NCBI RefSeq assembly: GCF_001077535.1
Contig: NZ_CP011968.1
Coordinates: 3,534,001 to 3,598,000 of the forward strand
Length of the DNA: 64,000 nucleotides
Direction of reading: 5' to 3'
Source of the DNA: Clostridioides difficile ATCC 9689 = DSM 1296
GTDB lineage: Bacteria; Bacillota; Clostridia; Peptostreptococcales; Peptostreptococcaceae
Shown here: positions 21,178-30,223 of the stretch, one piece after another
How the letters are laid out: each line of letters opens with the position of its first letter
How positions within the stretch are numbered: position 1 is the first letter of the stretch
Made by a program: the position numbers and the translations under genes
The notes under the pieces: generated by a model
Told to the model about the DNA's origin: nothing
The model's database searches: none
Seen by the model: the letters and a program-made list of their open reading frames with translations, nothing else

Positions 21178-22761
21178 TTAATTTTTAAGTACTTTTCCTG
21201 CTTTAATTTTATTGTATTTTCCTTCTTCAACAACACAATTTCCATTTATAATTACGTAATCTATACCTGTAGGGTACTGCATAGAGTTGATAAAATCATC
21301 ACAACCACTAACTGTATCCTTGTCAAATATAACTATATCTGCAAAATATCCTTCTTTTAATTCGCCTCTATCTTTTATACTAAAGCTTGTAGCTGCCTTT
21401 TTAGTCATTTTATAAACAGCTTCTTCGATTGTTAACACATTCAACTCTCTAACATATCTTCCTAGTATTTTAGGGAAAGAACCATAAGCTCTTGGATGTG
21501 GTTTACCTGCTAAAAGACCATCTGTACACACATTTTGCTCGTCTCTTTTCATGAATCCTATTATATGTTCTTCTAATCCATAGAAATCTACCATCCCAAC
21601 TGCATTTTCTTCTTCTTTTAATAAATCAAACGTTGCATCTAATGGGTCTTTTCCTCTCATTTTTCCAATTTCTAATAAGCTCTTACCAATTGTATCTTTA
21701 TTCTTTTCTGTTTTTACGCTTGTTACAAATATTTGGTCTATTCCAGCAAATTCTATAAAATTATCCCAGCCTTCTATTCCATTTGCTATATCTTTTTTCA
21801 TTTTTGCTCTTTCGTTTTCATCACTTAATCTTTCTATTAACTTATCAGTTCCTCCAGAATGTGCCCAAGGAGGTAAAACTACTCCAAGCATTGTACTTCC
21901 TGCTGCATATGGATATTGGTCAAAAGATACTCTTATTCCTTCCTTTTCTGCTTTTTCTAAAAGCTCTATAACTTGTGGTATATACTTCCAGTTTGCTTTA
22001 CCACAAACCTTAAAATGTGAAAAATGAACTTTTACTCCTGATTGTTTTCCAATTTCTATGATTTCTTCCATTGAAGTTAAAATTGTATCTGCTTCACTTC
22101 TTTGGTGAACTACAAATACTCCGTCATATTTTGCTACTACCTTACACATCTCTATAATTTCTTCAGTCAATGAGTATGCACAAGGTATATATATAAGTCC
22201 AGTAGACAATCCTATAGCTCCTGCTTTTAATTCTCTCTCTGTGATTTCACACATTTTTTGAATTTCTTCTTTAGTAGCAGGTCTATCTTCAAGTCCCATA
22301 GCTTCCATTCTAACGTTTCCATGAGGTACTAAATAAGTTTCATTTAAACCTACCCCATTGTAATCCATCATTTTTAAATAATTCTCTGTTGTTTCATATT
22401 TCCAATCAATTTCATCACTTTCACCATCTAGACCTGCTAAATTTTTTCTCCAAGAAGATATATGCTCTTGAGGTAGAGGGGCCATAGATATACCATCTTG
22501 GCCCAACACTTCTGTTGTAATTCCCTGTCTAATCTTTACCTCATTATATGGATTAACTAAAATAACTAGGTCTGAATGGCTATGAGTATCTATGAAACCT
22601 GGACATATAACTCTACCTTTTGCATCTATAACTTTGTCAGCTTCTTCGTTTAAATCTTGTGATATTTTTAATATTTTCTCGTTTTCTATTAAAATATCTC
22701 CTTCATATGCTGGTGTTTTATTTCCATCTACTATAAGCCCATGTTTTATTAAAGTTCTCAT
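21178..22761 (-). CDS. D-aminoacylase / N-acyl-D-amino-acid deacylase family
   Basis: This 527-aa zinc amidohydrolase of the D-aminoacylase type hydrolyses N-acyl- or N-carbamoyl-D-amino acids in the cytosol. The metal motif is CPGFIDTHSHSDL near residue 62; histidines follow in VVHQRSEAD and KVHFSHFK, and the family signatures SFDQYPYAAGSTMLG and VCTDGLLAGKPHPRAYG lie near 275 and 435. Length fits the family (480-540). It sits 15 bases before ygeY, in the same transcript. In a purine/hydantoin pathway it may take N-carbamoyl products; that is inference from neighbours. Confidence 0.85.
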   Translation of the reverse strand: MRTLIKHGLIVDGNKTPAYEGDILIENEKILKISQDLNEEADKVIDAKGRVICPGFIDTHSHSDLVILVNPYNEVKIRQGITTEVLGQDGISMAPLPQEHISSWRKNLAGLDGESDEIDWKYETTENYLKMMDYNGVGLNETYLVPHGNVRMEAMGLEDRPATKEEIQKMCEITERELKAGAIGLSTGLIYIPCAYSLTEEIIEMCKVVAKYDGVFVVHQRSEADTILTSMEEIIEIGKQSGVKVHFSHFKVCGKANWKYIPQVIELLEKAEKEGIRVSFDQYPYAAGSTMLGVVLPPWAHSGGTDKLIERLSDENERAKMKKDIANGIEGWDNFIEFAGIDQIFVTSVKTEKNKDTIGKSLLEIGKMRGKDPLDATFDLLKEEENAVGMVDFYGLEEHIIGFMKRDEQNVCTDGLLAGKPHPRAYGSFPKILGRYVRELNVLTIEEAVYKMTKKAATSFSIKDRGELKEGYFADIVIFDKDTVSGCDDFINSMQYPTGIDYVIINGNCVVEEGKYNKIKAGKVLKN

Positions 22762-22776
22762 AAAACCATCTCCTAA

Positions 22777-23964
22777 TTATTTTTTATAAACTGATTTTAA
22801 TATACCATAATATCCTTCTGCACCTTTGAATAATTGGTCTAATTCTATATACTCATCTATTGTATGAGCAAGATTTTCCTTAGAAGGACCAAATCCTATA
22901 GTTCTTATTCCAGCCTCACCTGCGTAGTGACTTCCATTCGTACAGAATGAGTATTGAGTTATTTCTGAATCTATTCCAGCTTCTTTTAATCCCTTATACG
23001 CTGCTTGAACAAATTCATCTTCTTCATCATATAACCAACCTGGGAAGAATCTTTCACTTTCTATAGTATTTCCTGTATAGCAATCAGCTTTTTCAACTGC
23101 ATAAGAAACTTTTGCATTTAATTCTGGGTCTTCTTTCATCATTTCATCTAATAAAGCTTGTATTGGAGCTAATACGCCTTCTCTTGTTTCTCCAACTAAT
23201 AATCTTCTATCAAAAGTAGCTTTGCAATAATCTGGCACTACTGATGCTCCTGGATATGGAGAAGATTTTATATCTGTTAAAACTAATATTCCATCACCTA
23301 AAACTGGATGAGTTGGAGGTACTAATTGTTGTATCTTTTGGATTACATTAGCCATTTTATAAACTGCATTTATACCTTTTTCTGGATTAGCAGAGTGAGC
23401 TGGTTTACCAAAAGTTTCTACTACTATTTCTCCTCTACCTCTTTGACCTATCTTTAGGTTTAATTCTGAAGATTCACCTATTACAACATAATCAGGTTGA
23501 ACAGCCTTACTTATCTCTCTAGCTGAAACACCTTCAAATATTTCTTCATGAACAACACCTGCTACATACAATTCACCTTCAAAGTCTTTGTTAGTATCTT
23601 CTGCAAAATATGAAACAGCAGCCATCATAGCACTTACTTGCCCCTTCATATCAGAAGTTCCTCTACCATATATTTTCCCATCTACTATTCTCGCTTCAAA
23701 AGGAGGAACACTCCATTTACTTGCATCTGGAACTGGAACTGTATCTATATGCCCGTCAAATAATATTTTTTTACCTGGTTTATTTCCTTTTATACATCCT
23801 ACTATATTTCCATATCTATCTCTTGACCAACTATCAAAACCTAGTAAAGCAAAATTTTCTTCTATAGCTTTTACTACGTTTTCTTCTTGACCTGAATAAC
23901 TAGCATTTCTTATTAAGTCTTGGCATACTTCAGTTAATTGTTTTTTTCTTGTTTCATTTAACAT
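22777..23964 (-). CDS. ygeY: YgeY family M20 hydrolase
   Basis: This 395-aa di-zinc peptidase/deacylase of the M20 family carries GHIDTVPVPD (first metal histidine), the bridging aspartate in GRGTSDMKGQ, the general-base pair in GVVHEEIFEG, and IGESSELNLKIGQRGRGE. YgeY is the selenium-metabolism-linked branch of M20 enzymes, usually placed beside YgeX and SsnA as here. Its substrate is not established. GGGGGAA precedes the ATG. A 332-bp T-rich (A-rich in the mRNA) gap separates it from ygeX, but no terminator hairpin was seen in it, so readthrough from the sigma-54 promoter is plausible. Confidence 0.88.
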   Translation of the reverse strand: MLNETRKKQLTEVCQDLIRNASYSGQEENVVKAIEENFALLGFDSWSRDRYGNIVGCIKGNKPGKKILFDGHIDTVPVPDASKWSVPPFEARIVDGKIYGRGTSDMKGQVSAMMAAVSYFAEDTNKDFEGELYVAGVVHEEIFEGVSAREISKAVQPDYVVIGESSELNLKIGQRGRGEIVVETFGKPAHSANPEKGINAVYKMANVIQKIQQLVPPTHPVLGDGILVLTDIKSSPYPGASVVPDYCKATFDRRLLVGETREGVLAPIQALLDEMMKEDPELNAKVSYAVEKADCYTGNTIESERFFPGWLYDEEDEFVQAAYKGLKEAGIDSEITQYSFCTNGSHYAGEAGIRTIGFGPSKENLAHTIDEYIELDQLFKGAEGYYGILKSVYKK

Positions 23965-24296
23965 TTTGATATTCCCCCATATAATTTTTAGTTTGTTGAC
24001 GTTTTATTTTGATATTTCACTTTTTTAATTTATTAGCATTTCACTTAATCTATTGATTTTTTATTTCTTTATATTTTATTTATTAAATTTTTATTTAGAC
24101 TTTATTTTAATTTTATTTGGTTTTATTTAATTTTATTTAGTTTTTATTTTGAATTTTTCATTTGCTTTACTTTTTCATTTATTTAGATTTTTCATTTGTT
24201 TTAGTTTTTATTTTATTTAAAGTTTTCACTTATTTAAGTTTTTATTTTCCTTAAATTTTTCATTTATTTGTTAAGTTTTTCTTTTCCTTAAGTCTT
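23965..24296. other. Low-complexity spacer between ygeX and ygeY
   Basis: About 330 bp made almost only of degenerate TTTTTATTTTATTTA/TTTTTCATTTATTTA units of about 20 bp. There are no hairpin terminator, promoter of note or coding frame. In the mRNA this is an A-rich, unstructured stretch inside the proposed operon. Confidence 0.55.
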
Positions 24297-25511
24297 TTAT
24301 TTACTTTGGCATTCACCATTCCAAACTATATCTCTATATTTATCAGGGTCAGTATCTCCTTCTGTACTTATTAATAATACTTTAGAGTTCTCATCTAGTT
24401 TCAAAGCTTCTCTTAAGTCTTTTAAATCTTCACTTTCAAGGATTGAAACTAATGCTCCAGTTGTAACTGCTCCAGATTCTCCAGAGATTACTTTCTCATC
24501 TCCTCTTAGAGGGTTTCCTAATATTCTCATACCTTTAGCAGATACCCAGTCTGGTGCTGAAACGAATGCTGATGAATAATTTTTTAACACTTCAAAACCT
24601 ATAGTGTTTGGTTCTCCACAAGCAAGCCCTGCCATTATAGTTGGCATATCTCCTCCAACAAATCTTGGTTTTCCATCTCCAGCTTCTGCTGATTTATAGT
24701 AACAATCAGCCTCATCAGCCTCTACTACTACTGTTATTGGGCATTCATCATATATTGAAGCAACATATCCTTGAACTGCACCAGCAAGTGAACCAACTCC
24801 TGCTTGAACAAATACGTGTGTTGGTCTATCTACTCCATATTCTTTTAATTGTTCTATAGCTTCTTTAGCCATAGTTCCATATCCTTGCATTATCCATGCT
24901 GGTATTTCTTCATATCCGTCCCATGCTGTATCTTGAACCATTACTCCATGGTCATCAGCTTCTGCATAATCATTAGCTAATCTTACTGCATCATCATAGT
25001 TTAAGTCTGTTATACTAGCATCTGCACCTTCTCCTTTGATTTTATTTAATCTAAATTCAGAAGAACCTTTTGGCATTAATACAACAGATTTTTGACCTAA
25101 TTTATTAGCTGTCCAAGCAACTCCTCTACCATGATTTCCATCTGTAGCTGTAAAGAAAGTTATTTCTCCTAATTTTTCTTTTATTTCTTTTGAAGTTAAT
25201 TTATCATACCCTAACTCAGATATATCTGTATTTAATCTTTGAGCTAAGTATCTACCCATAGAGTAAGAACCACCTAAAACTTTAAATGCGTTTAAGCCAA
25301 ATCTATAAGATTCATCTTTAACATATATTCCGCTTACGCCTAGTAATTTTGCTAAGTTATCTAATTTAACTAAAGGAGTCTTTTCATATTGTGGAAAGCT
25401 CTCATGAAAAGCTTTAGCCTTTGCAATCTCTTCATCTTTTAAAAATTCAATTCCTTTTTCTTTTTCCTCTGATTTAGGTAAGTTATTTAATTTCCATTTT
25501 ATTTCTCTCAT
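24297..25511 (-). CDS. ygeX: Diaminopropionate ammonia-lyase
   Basis: PLP enzyme (DpaL/YgeX) that converts D- or L-2,3-diaminopropionate to pyruvate and two ammonia through an enzyme-bound and partly released 2-aminoacrylate. The PLP lysine is Lys77 in FGLNAFKVLGG, the same number as in E. coli. The substrate aspartate region TATDGNHGRG starts at residue 121, and QDTAWDGYEEIPAW and the PLP-phosphate loop AGVGSLAGAV follow. The 404-aa length is normal. It heads the catabolic cluster, and a near-perfect sigma-54 promoter lies 69-84 bases upstream. Ammonia and pyruvate release fits use as an energy and nitrogen source. Confidence 0.93.
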   Translation of the reverse strand: MREIKWKLNNLPKSEEKEKGIEFLKDEEIAKAKAFHESFPQYEKTPLVKLDNLAKLLGVSGIYVKDESYRFGLNAFKVLGGSYSMGRYLAQRLNTDISELGYDKLTSKEIKEKLGEITFFTATDGNHGRGVAWTANKLGQKSVVLMPKGSSEFRLNKIKGEGADASITDLNYDDAVRLANDYAEADDHGVMVQDTAWDGYEEIPAWIMQGYGTMAKEAIEQLKEYGVDRPTHVFVQAGVGSLAGAVQGYVASIYDECPITVVVEADEADCYYKSAEAGDGKPRFVGGDMPTIMAGLACGEPNTIGFEVLKNYSSAFVSAPDWVSAKGMRILGNPLRGDEKVISGESGAVTTGALVSILESEDLKDLREALKLDENSKVLLISTEGDTDPDKYRDIVWNGECQSK

Positions 25512-25579
25512 TTATTTTATATTCCCCTTTCAAATTTTTCGGTGTCATTTTAATTTTTTATCTTTGTGCCTTATAGCAA

Positions 25580-25595
25580 AGCAATTACCGTGCCA
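25580..25595 (-). promoter_or_regulatory. Sigma-54 promoter of ygeX
   Basis: The minus strand reads TGGCACGGTAATTGCT, matching the -24/-12 consensus TGGCACG-N4-TTGCW at every fixed position, 69-84 bases before the ygeX ATG. Confidence 0.92.
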
Positions 25596-25707
25596 ATATT
25601 ATTTATTCTAAAAACAATTTTTTTATGTTGGAATTACATACTTTTATAAAATTTCTTTAAAGTTTATAAATTTTGAGTGTGAAAAATAAGATTTATAAAA
25701 GAAAAAA

Positions 25708-25755
25708 TTCTCATATTGGGAAATTTTTATCAATACGAGAATTATCAATTCGAGA
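25708..25755. promoter_or_regulatory. Enhancer-like sites for a sigma-54 activator (ygeX)
   Basis: TTCTCATATTGGGAA, then TATCAATACGAGAA and TATCAATTCGAGAA. The first is inverted against the other two. The same three-part arrangement occurs at 29598-29643 before ridA. It lies about 113 bases upstream of the -24 element, a normal enhancer distance. Confidence 0.75.
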
Positions 25756-26124
25756 AATCGTTTATTTGTCTTAATTCTTCCTTTATTATGCTCTTATTTT
25801 TTATATGTCTATTGTTTTGTCAGATATATTACTACTTTTATTTTCTATAAATATATGGCTATAACCTTCTTACGCATAAACTCTATAAATTTATATACTT
25901 TATATACTTTATATTCTTTATTACCCAAAGCCTCCAAAATGGCTTAAATCTTTTCATAGCTTCTTACAGAAGTTTACATGGGCGTCCCCCCAATAAGCAA
26001 AAGTGCAATATGTGTACCATTGTGCCCTACTTGCGACTATTGAGCTGTCGAAATTCGCAACTTCGCATTTATCTGATGAAATGCACTATACAAAATATTC
26101 ATAACATCCACAACAGAGTTAAAG

Positions 26125-26664
26125 TTACCTATTCATATTCACTGTAAAAATTTCTTCCACAGGAAATGTAATTTTAACCAATCCTATTGAGACAAACTCA
26201 CCACTTATTTTTTTGAACTCACGCAGTAATACATCACTTGCCCGAAAAAAAGCCTCACTTTCATCATCTCCAGTAAGTGCTATTGTGCAATGGGGTACCC
26301 AACGATTGGGGTGGTACCATTCCCAACCATTTGAATCAAAATCTTGTAGTACCTCATATAATTCTCTCTGAAACTGATACATACTGCTATTCATTATAGG
26401 TGATACAAACACCGTTTTAGTATCATTAAACATGCCTACTGAACCAATGTAAGCAGGTATTACCTTATGGTTTTGTGCAAACCCCTTTAGCTTGTCTATG
26501 CAACAAGCCTCATCCACATCATTGAAACAAGCCAAAGTAAGATGAGGTCTTGTTTTCCATTCTAAGTACTTCGTACTAATTTTTTCATCAGCGATTTTTT
26601 TAGATAAATCAAAAAGTTGCTTTTCCGTTTTTTTATCATAATATAGCTCTATCGCATATTGCAT
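26125..26664 (-). CDS. 2H phosphoesterase / 2'-5' RNA ligase family protein
   Basis: This 179-aa protein has two HxT/S motifs spaced as in the 2H phosphoesterase fold: HLTLACF near residue 45 and HCTIALTG near residue 128. Relatives (LigT, ThpR, YjcG) act on 2',3'-cyclic or 2'-5' phosphodiester bonds in RNA or small nucleotides; the substrate here is unknown. GGAGGTG precedes the ATG. Its base composition, with runs such as GGGGTGGTACC, is richer in G+C than the neighbours. It stands between the sigma-54 activator gene and the enhancer of ygeX, suggesting a later insertion. Confidence 0.8.
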   Translation of the reverse strand: MQYAIELYYDKKTEKQLFDLSKKIADEKISTKYLEWKTRPHLTLACFNDVDEACCIDKLKGFAQNHKVIPAYIGSVGMFNDTKTVFVSPIMNSSMYQFQRELYEVLQDFDSNGWEWYHPNRWVPHCTIALTGDDESEAFFRASDVLLREFKKISGEFVSIGLVKITFPVEEIFTVNMNR

Positions 26665-26740
26665 AATAACACCTCCACCATAAAGTAAAAATACCTATCT
26701 ATAAAAACACACAAATACCTATCATTTTAATATTATATTA

Positions 26741-28546
26741 CTACTGTTCCTCTTCCAATTTTCTATATAGTGTAGCCAAACCTATGCCTAAGTCTTTTGC
26801 TATCTTCTTCTTCGTCTTTGTATCTCTTCCATACTTATTCAACAACTTGTTTATGTAAGTCAACTCTAATTCTTTAATTGAAAGTATCCTTTCTTGATTC
26901 TCTACTATCCCTCCAACTATATCATCTTCAAATATTATATTTACATCCTTATTTTTATAAATATTTCCATTAATATTATAATAGTTTAAAATATCTAATG
27001 GAAGCATATCTTTATATATTATTCCATCATCTCCAACCAAATTCATCATATATTCAACTGCATTTTCCAGTTCCCTTATATTTCCCGGCCAATTATAGTT
27101 AATCAACATATTCATTACATTTTCTTCTATTTTATTTAACTGAATACCTAATTCTAAAGAATATTTAGAAGCAAACTTCATCATTATTGCCTCAATATCA
27201 TCCTTTCTTTCCCTAAGAGGTGGCAAATTTATAGGAATTACATTCAATCTATAGTATAAATCATCCCTAAACTTACCTTCATTTACTAATTTCAATAAGT
27301 TTTTATTTGTAGCAGCAATCACTCTTATATCTAAATCTATAAGTTTATTTGACCCAATTCTCGCAAATTTTCTCTCTTGTAAAACTCTAAGTAACTTTGC
27401 TTGTAAAGGCATTGACAAATCTCCTATTTCATCAAGAAATATAACACCTTCATTTGCAAGTTCAAATTTACCTACTTTCCCTCCACTACTAGCTCCACTA
27501 AATGCACCTTTTATATAGCCAAATAGCTCACTTTCAAGGAGATTTTCTGGAATAGCAGCACAGTTTATCGCAATAAATGGCTTGTTCCATCTGCTACCTT
27601 CAGCATGTATAGCCCTAGCAATTAGCTCTTTACCCGTACCACTTTCCCCAGTTATAAGTACAGTTGAATTTGACTTTGCTAATTTCTTAGTTCTCTCTTT
27701 TACTTTTAACATTGCTTCTGAATTTCCAATTATAGACTCTATATCACTATTTCCCCAGCCACTATTCACTTTTCCATGTCCTTTATGATTGATATATGTC
27801 TTGTCAAATATTATTATTTTGTCGTATTGATTTATATATGGATATACCGGAATTATTTTGGCATTTATATTATAAATTTTGTTATCAATATCAATTTCTA
27901 GTAATTCATGTCCATTTGAGGAAGATTCAACAGATACTATATTTACTATATTTTCTATTATATTTTTATCTATATCTAATTTTTTTAGAGCTATATTGTT
28001 TATATAAGATATTTTGCTATTTATGTCTAGTATTATAACGCCTTTTTCAACATTTTCAATGATTTCTATCATCATATCCATTTTTCTACTGCTATTTTTT
28101 GACGCTTCATGTTCTTCTATTTTCATAGAAATTAAATCGCATATATGATTAACAAATTTTAAATAATTATCTATTTTTGCACTTATTTCTACTTTTTTAG
28201 TTTTATCTGTACTAATAGCACCAATTACTCCTATAGTTCGATTATTATACTTTATTGGAACTGCTATTATTACTTTATTTAAGCATTTCATGTAATGGGA
28301 ACATTCTATACAAAGCTGATTATCACATATATCCAATACGACTAATTCCTGACCTGTCTGTATAACATTGTCATAAATAAATCCTTCTGTAACAACGCTT
28401 TCATTTATCTTTGATTTATACAGACCTGTACCACTAATTCTTATTAATCTATCGTCAACTATTTCAATATCTACATCTAACACACTAGCTACTGTTTCAG
28501 TGTATTTTATCATTTCTTGTTGAAATTCTTTTAATTTACTTAACAT
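26741..28546 (-). CDS. Sigma-54-dependent transcriptional activator (GAF/PAS-AAA+-Fis)
   Basis: From the second ATG (28546, five bases after GGGGGA) the protein has 601 residues. Residues 1-140 form a GAF-like sensor with four close cysteines (C74, C79, C82, C88). A PAS-like segment spans about 160-255. The AAA+ domain has Walker A GESGTGKE (300-307), GAFSGA (347-352) in place of the usual GAFTGA, and Walker [11 protein letters not shown] (367-376). The C-terminal Fis-type helix-turn-helix is [19 protein letters not shown]. No receiver domain, so it senses a ligand directly. It lies between two sigma-54 promoters with matching enhancers, which it very likely activates. A terminator (28748-28816) separates it from ridA. 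Confidence 0.9.
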   Translation of the reverse strand: MLSKLKEFQQEMIKYTETVASVLDVDIEIVDDRLIRISGTGLYKSKINESVVTEGFIYDNVIQTGQELVVLDICDNQLCIECSHYMKCLNKVIIAVPIKYNNRTIGVIGAISTDKTKKVEISAKIDNYLKFVNHICDLISMKIEEHEASKNSSRKMDMMIEIIENVEKGVIILDINSKISYINNIALKKLDIDKNIIENIVNIVSVESSSNGHELLEIDIDNKIYNINAKIIPVYPYINQYDKIIIFDKTYINHKGHGKVNSGWGNSDIESIIGNSEAMLKVKERTKKLAKSNSTVLITGESGTGKELIARAIHAEGSRWNKPFIAINCAAIPENLLESELFGYIKGAFSGASSGGKVGKFELANEGVIFLDEIGDLSMPLQAKLLRVLQERKFARIGSNKLIDLDIRVIAATNKNLLKLVNEGKFRDDLYYRLNVIPINLPPLRERKDDIEAIMMKFASKYSLELGIQLNKIEENVMNMLINYNWPGNIRELENAVEYMMNLVGDDGIIYKDMLPLDILNYYNINGNIYKNKDVNIIFEDDIVGGIVENQERILSIKELELTYINKLLNKYGRDTKTKKKIAKDLGIGLATLYRKLEEEQ

Positions 28547-28558
28547 AGTTTCCCCCAT

Positions 28559-28941
28559 TAGAATTTAATTTACCAAATTATCAGTTTAGCTATATTTTAA
28601 CATATAGTCACTCTTTAAAATATATATAAAACATTACTTATTTATATATTTGCGTTAAAACAGACAATATTAATTTATAAAAAGTTTGTTTTATATAGTA
28701 ACCTTAATTATAATATGCAGACAATAAAATAAATCACAATACAATAATAAAAAAAAGCTTTCCTCATATAACAAATATATTTTTGACATAAAAATATACA
28801 TTATATGAGAAAAGCTCAATAGTTAAATATTTAGATAGATTTTTATATAGACTTTTTTAATATAAACTTTTTTAATTGTAGACTTTTTTTATTAGTTTTT
28901 AATTTTTATTAGTTTTGTTATTGGTTTTATTGTTATAATAC
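28559..28941. other. Region between ridA and the sigma-54 activator gene
   Basis: Holds the long-stem terminator at 28748-28816 and T-rich repeats (ATAGACTTTTTTAATATAAA-like, 28840-28930). No gene was seen. The activator promoter must lie between about 28560 and 28740, but I cannot assign it. Confidence 0.5.
28748..28816 (-). terminator. Long-stem terminator after ridA
   Basis: AGCTTT and CTCATATAA (28756-28771) pair with TTATATGAG and AAAGCT (28801-28816). The loop contains a second possible stem (AATATATTTTT/AAAAATATA). The minus strand ends in eight T. Confidence 0.8.
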
Positions 28942-29319
28942 TTATAATACTGCCATTGCTTCAATTTCTAAAACTGCATCTTTTGGTAATTGAGCAACTT
29001 GTACGCATGACCTTGCTGGTGGATTTTCTTTAAAATATGTAGCATATACTTCATTAATATCATTAAAATCCTTTAAATCTTTTACGAATACTGTAGTCTT
29101 AAATATTTTATCCATACTTGTACCAGCTTGTTCTAATATTGCTTTTACATTATCTAAAGAAGCTTTTGTTGCTTCTTTTGGGTCAGATACTAACTCGCCA
29201 GTCTTCATATCTATTGGAAGTTGACCTGATGTAGAAACTATGTTTCCAACTTGAATTGCTTGAGAATATGGTCCAATTGCTCCTGGAGCTTTCTCTGTAG
29301 CTATTACTACTTTTGACAT
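28942..29319 (-). CDS. ridA: RidA family 2-iminobutanoate/2-aminoacrylate deaminase
   Basis: This 125-aa trimeric enzyme hydrolyses reactive enamine/imine intermediates such as 2-aminoacrylate to keto acids and ammonia. Landmarks: APGAIGPYSQAIQVG at the N-terminus, TSGQLPID, and the substrate arginine in NPPARSCVQVAQLP near residue 104 followed by the glutamate in LEIEAMAVL. AGGAGGTGAAGTC lies before the ATG. It has its own sigma-54 promoter (29477-29492) with enhancer sites like those of ygeX. YgeX chemistry releases 2-aminoacrylate, so co-regulation makes sense as built-in detoxification. Confidence 0.95.
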   Translation of the reverse strand: MSKVVIATEKAPGAIGPYSQAIQVGNIVSTSGQLPIDMKTGELVSDPKEATKASLDNVKAILEQAGTSMDKIFKTTVFVKDLKDFNDINEVYATYFKENPPARSCVQVAQLPKDAVLEIEAMAVL

Positions 29320-29476
29320 GACTTCACCTCCTATTATTAAGTTATATTTACAGGAAAATAAAATTTCCTAAACACCAATATTAATACGAACCTTTAGATT
29401 AAATTTCAAATCTAAAACTTCAAATAATCAATACTTAGATGATTATGTTTATTTGTGTCTTGTTAACTTTTATTAA

Positions 29477-29492
29477 AGCAATTAACGTGCCA
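29477..29492 (-). promoter_or_regulatory. Sigma-54 promoter of ridA
   Basis: The minus strand reads TGGCACGTTAATTGCT, matching the -24/-12 consensus at every fixed position, about 160 bases before the ridA ATG. Confidence 0.92.
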
Positions 29493-29597
29493 AACTTTAT
29501 TTATATATAAAATTTTGTGAAGTCATTCAAAATAGTTACTTCTGAATTTTTTCGTCAAAAAACGCTCTAAAATTACTTTTTTATGATGTCAATTTTT

Positions 29598-29643
29598 TTC
29601 TCATATCTAGAAATTTACCAACATGAGAATTCTTGTTTTGAGA
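29598..29643. promoter_or_regulatory. Enhancer-like sites for a sigma-54 activator (ridA)
   Basis: TTCTCATATCTAGAAATTT, then CCAACATGAGAA and TTGTTTTGAGAA. This aligns with 25708-25755: the first half-site is inverted against two following GAGAA sites. It lies about 106 bases upstream of the -24 element. Confidence 0.75.
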
Positions 29644-29680
29644 ATTTACAGATTAAAGTTATTTTTTAACCTTAAATTCT

Positions 29681-29737
29681 GAACCTCCCATGACTAAAGT
29701 CACAGGGTTCCTGCTTCATAGAATTTTGCATAATCAA
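29681..29737 (-). mobile_element. 57-nt mini-element, TTGAT to TnpB-type end hairpin (copy 2)
   Basis: Identical over 57 nt (60 with flank) to copy 1 at 19761-19817, in the same orientation. It starts with TTGAT (complement 29733-29737) and ends GGGAGGTTC. Sequences outside the block differ completely, so the block itself is the repeated unit. Confidence 0.65.
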
Positions 29738-29880
29738 GTTATTACATATGAAAGAACTATAGTTGACAATCCCACTATTATAAATAATAAAACCTTTACC
29801 CATACCTTATTTACCCTAGTTATCATAGAGCCTATTGAAAATATAACAGCTAAATATAATAATAACCAAAAAATTATCAA
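29734..29880 (-). CDS. Possible 48-aa two-helix membrane protein or gene remnant
   Basis: A minus-strand frame from TTG (29880) to TGA (29734-29736) reads MIIFWLLLYLAVIFSIGS, a short basic loop (TRVNKVWVK) and a second hydrophobic stretch (VLLFIIVGLSTIVLSYVIT). Two clean membrane helices are unusual for random AT-rich DNA. The ribosome site is weak (GTGG), there is no ATG, and a neighbouring frame upstream also looks coding-like, so this may be the tail of a frameshifted gene. Its stop codon lies inside the TTGAT of mini-element copy 2. Confidence 0.3.
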   Translation of the reverse strand: MIIFWLLLYLAVIFSIGSMITRVNKVWVKVLLFIIVGLSTIVLSYVIT

Positions 29881-30223
29881 TATCTACCACTGTTGCTGAA
29901 AATCCAAAAAACTACCTTTTGATAGTATTACTTAACAATCTAATTAATCTCATAATAAATTTACAACTTATAAATAAATTGTTATATTGGCCGTATCTCA
30001 ACAACTTTCTCCTTTCCTAGTTTTAAATCTTTTATAGAATTGTACCACGTCTAAGTAAATTTTCATACTATTAAGTCTTATTTCTAATAAATCATTAGCT
30101 CTCATTCTATGCCCAATAATGTAAGATTGCAGTAATTTTATTGATTTTAATAGTTTTATTTAATATACTTATATTAATTATTTTCATATGAAATTATTAT
30201 TTATATAGGGGGATTTTTTTAAT

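Larger units (their letters stand above)
25512..26124. other. ygeX upstream region with sigma-54 control sites and a GC-richer patch
   Basis: Contains the sigma-54 promoter (25580-25595), enhancer-like repeats (25708-25755) and, at about 25975-26090, a patch clearly richer in G+C than anything nearby. On the minus strand that patch has an open frame of about 43 codons without a start (ANFDSSIVASRAQWYTY inside), ending near 25964. No complete gene was seen. Confidence 0.6.
29320..30223. other. 900-bp region upstream of ridA
   Basis: Holds the ridA sigma-54 promoter and enhancers, mini-element copy 2 (29681-29737), a possible 48-codon membrane ORF on the minus strand (29734-29880), and a 35-codon minus-strand frame (29998-30105, MRANDLLEIRLNSMK...) without a ribosome site. 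The rest is AT-rich. It looks like decayed accessory DNA. Confidence 0.5.

Noticed and set aside
29690-29899. 69-codon plus-strand frame
   Set aside because: Runs through mini-element copy 2 and has no ribosome site; the minus-strand frame there looks more protein-like.
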